From an uncultured Clostridia bacterium (GTDB lineage Bacteria > Bacillota > Clostridia > TANB77 > CAG-465), in assembly GCA_934132895.1 (NCBI GenBank), contig CAKPAG010000005.1:1-64000 (forward strand): 64,000 nucleotides of DNA. The letters are read 5' to 3'. The notes below the pieces were generated by a model. The model saw only the letters and a list, made by a program, of their open reading frames with translations, ran no database searches and was not told where the DNA came from. Positions 63,458 to 64,000 of this stretch are shown here, piece after piece. The position numbers and the translations under genes were made by a program. Each line of letters begins with the position of its first letter. Positions within the stretch are counted from its first letter, which is position 1.

Positions 63458-63497
63458 ACCTAGGTGAATGTATATTTCCTAGGTATTTTGTTTTTTT
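63458..63497 (+). terminator. Intrinsic terminator
   Basis: ACCTAGG (63458-63464) pairs with CCTAGGT (63478-63484), extended by A/T pairs, followed by ATTTTGTTTTTTT. Confidence 0.8.
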
Positions 63498-63688
63498 AGT
63501 GGAGAAAAAAATAAGTTAAATAAATTACAGATTATAAATTATAAACTATGAAAATTCACTCTAAATATATCATTAAAAGTAGTAAGTGTTATTTTATATA
63601 TTTTTTTCATAATAGAAATTTGCATAAAATTTAACTTTTTTTCTAAAAACTATTGATTTTTATATTTTTTTATACTAAAATTAAATCA
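63498..63688. other. Upstream region of mraZ
   Basis: AT-rich, no credible gene. A promoter TTGATT (63653-63658), 17 bases, TAAAAT (63676-63681) lies at its end and reads into the MraZ boxes. Confidence 0.5.
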
Positions 63689-63728
63689 AAGTGGTACGAA
63701 GTGGTATAAAGTGGTATGAAGTGAGGTG
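63689..63728 (+). promoter_or_regulatory. MraZ operator: tandem AAGTGG boxes
   Basis: AAGTGGTACG, AAGTGGTATA and AAGTGGTATG are three tandem 10-base repeats (GTGG at 63691, 63701, 63711), followed by a fourth AAGTGAGG whose GAGGTG is the mraZ ribosome site. Regular repeats of GTGG-type boxes are the known autoregulatory target of MraZ in front of the dcw cluster. Confidence 0.8.
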
Positions 63729-63735
63729 ATGAAAA

Positions 63736-64000
63736 ATGTTGCTTGGAGAATATAATCATAGTCTTGATGCAAAGGGAAGAGTAAGTGTTCCTTCAAAGTT
63801 AAGATTGGATTTAGGTGAGTCTTTTATAGTAACAAAAGGACTTGATAACTGTCTTTTTGCTTATTCAAAAGATGAATGGACAACATTTGAATCAAAGCTT
63901 AAAGCTTTACCTCTTACTAATACAAATGCTCGTAACTTCGTAAGATTTTTCTTTTCAGGTGCCACTGAATGTGAAATTGACAAACAAGGAAGAATAAATA
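63736..64000 (+). CDS. mraZ: MraZ, transcriptional regulator of the division/cell-wall cluster (partial)
   Basis: The ATG at 63736 follows GAGGTG and opens a frame that runs off the window end (88 complete codons). MLLGEYNHSLDAKGRVSVP, then LDNCLFAY and ARNFVRFFFSGATECEIDKQ, are the first AbrB-like half and the start of the second of MraZ (about 143 aa in full). The DARGR-type loop, here DAKGR, is present in the first half. MraZ represses or tunes the mraZ-mraW-ftsL operon, so the cell division cluster probably follows downstream. Confidence 0.93.
   Translation, partial: MLLGEYNHSLDAKGRVSVPSKLRLDLGESFIVTKGLDNCLFAYSKDEWTTFESKLKALPLTNTNARNFVRFFFSGATECEIDKQGRIN

Overview
The window is very AT-rich DNA from a low-GC Gram-positive bacterium, most likely an anaerobic Clostridia-type Bacillota. 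This rests on gene content: the rimP-nusA-ylxR-infB-rbfA-truB block, spoIIE, addB, scpB, mraZ, an isoleucine T-box leader, strong AGGAGG ribosome sites and near-consensus TTGACA-N17-TATAAT promoters. The species cannot be named from the sequence alone.

Layout. 1-4010: two small unknown genes, a pseudopilin-like leucine-rich-repeat (LRR) protein and a secreted unknown. 4050-11228: translation and RNA operon (rimP, nusA, ylxR, infB, rbfA, nrnA-like, truB). 11230-16190: an LRR pseudopilin, then a three-gene pseudopilin operon ending in a formylglycine-enzyme-like domain. 16220-23577: membrane glycosyltransferase, PRPP-synthetase-like enzyme, two CmpB-family membrane proteins, FAD oxidoreductase, BI-1 protein and SDR. 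23583-32767: SOS-type recN, LRR pseudopilin, scpB, addB, small unknown, sodium/calcium exchanger. 32869-35426: two tandem LRR pseudopilins. 35509-46517: AT-hook coiled-coil protein, spoIIE, Rpn-family nuclease, alanine symporter, double-HTH regulator with partner, two anchored unknowns. 46618-57659: dnaE, DUF5662-like protein, nfeD/SPFH pair, M23 peptidase, rpsO, a pseudopilin with a phage-tail-like region, O-antigen-ligase-like protein. 57791-64000: T-box-controlled ileS, Fic-fold protein, cysteine desulfurase, and mraZ (cut by the window end) behind its operator.

Two themes stand out. First, five genes (CmpB-like, recN, caxA-like, O-antigen-ligase-like, cysteine desulfurase) are split by a +1 frameshift. 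In all five the break coincides with an in-frame CGG codon, and skipping only the C of CGG restores the expected protein, reading GGN as glycine. CGG is otherwise almost absent: I found five more in-frame copies in the whole window. This points either to CGG-directed +1 recoding or to a very specific systematic base-insertion artefact; the sequence alone cannot decide.

Second, nine dispersed genes share a pilin-like N-terminus (Gly-Ile-Ser/Thr/Asn followed by one long hydrophobic helix, without the usual Glu5) but carry different C-terminal cargo. Four of them are mosaics of two upstream leader types and two body types, with a 255-base identical block between loci 10 kb apart, which suggests recombination among cassettes that build a variable cell-surface repertoire.
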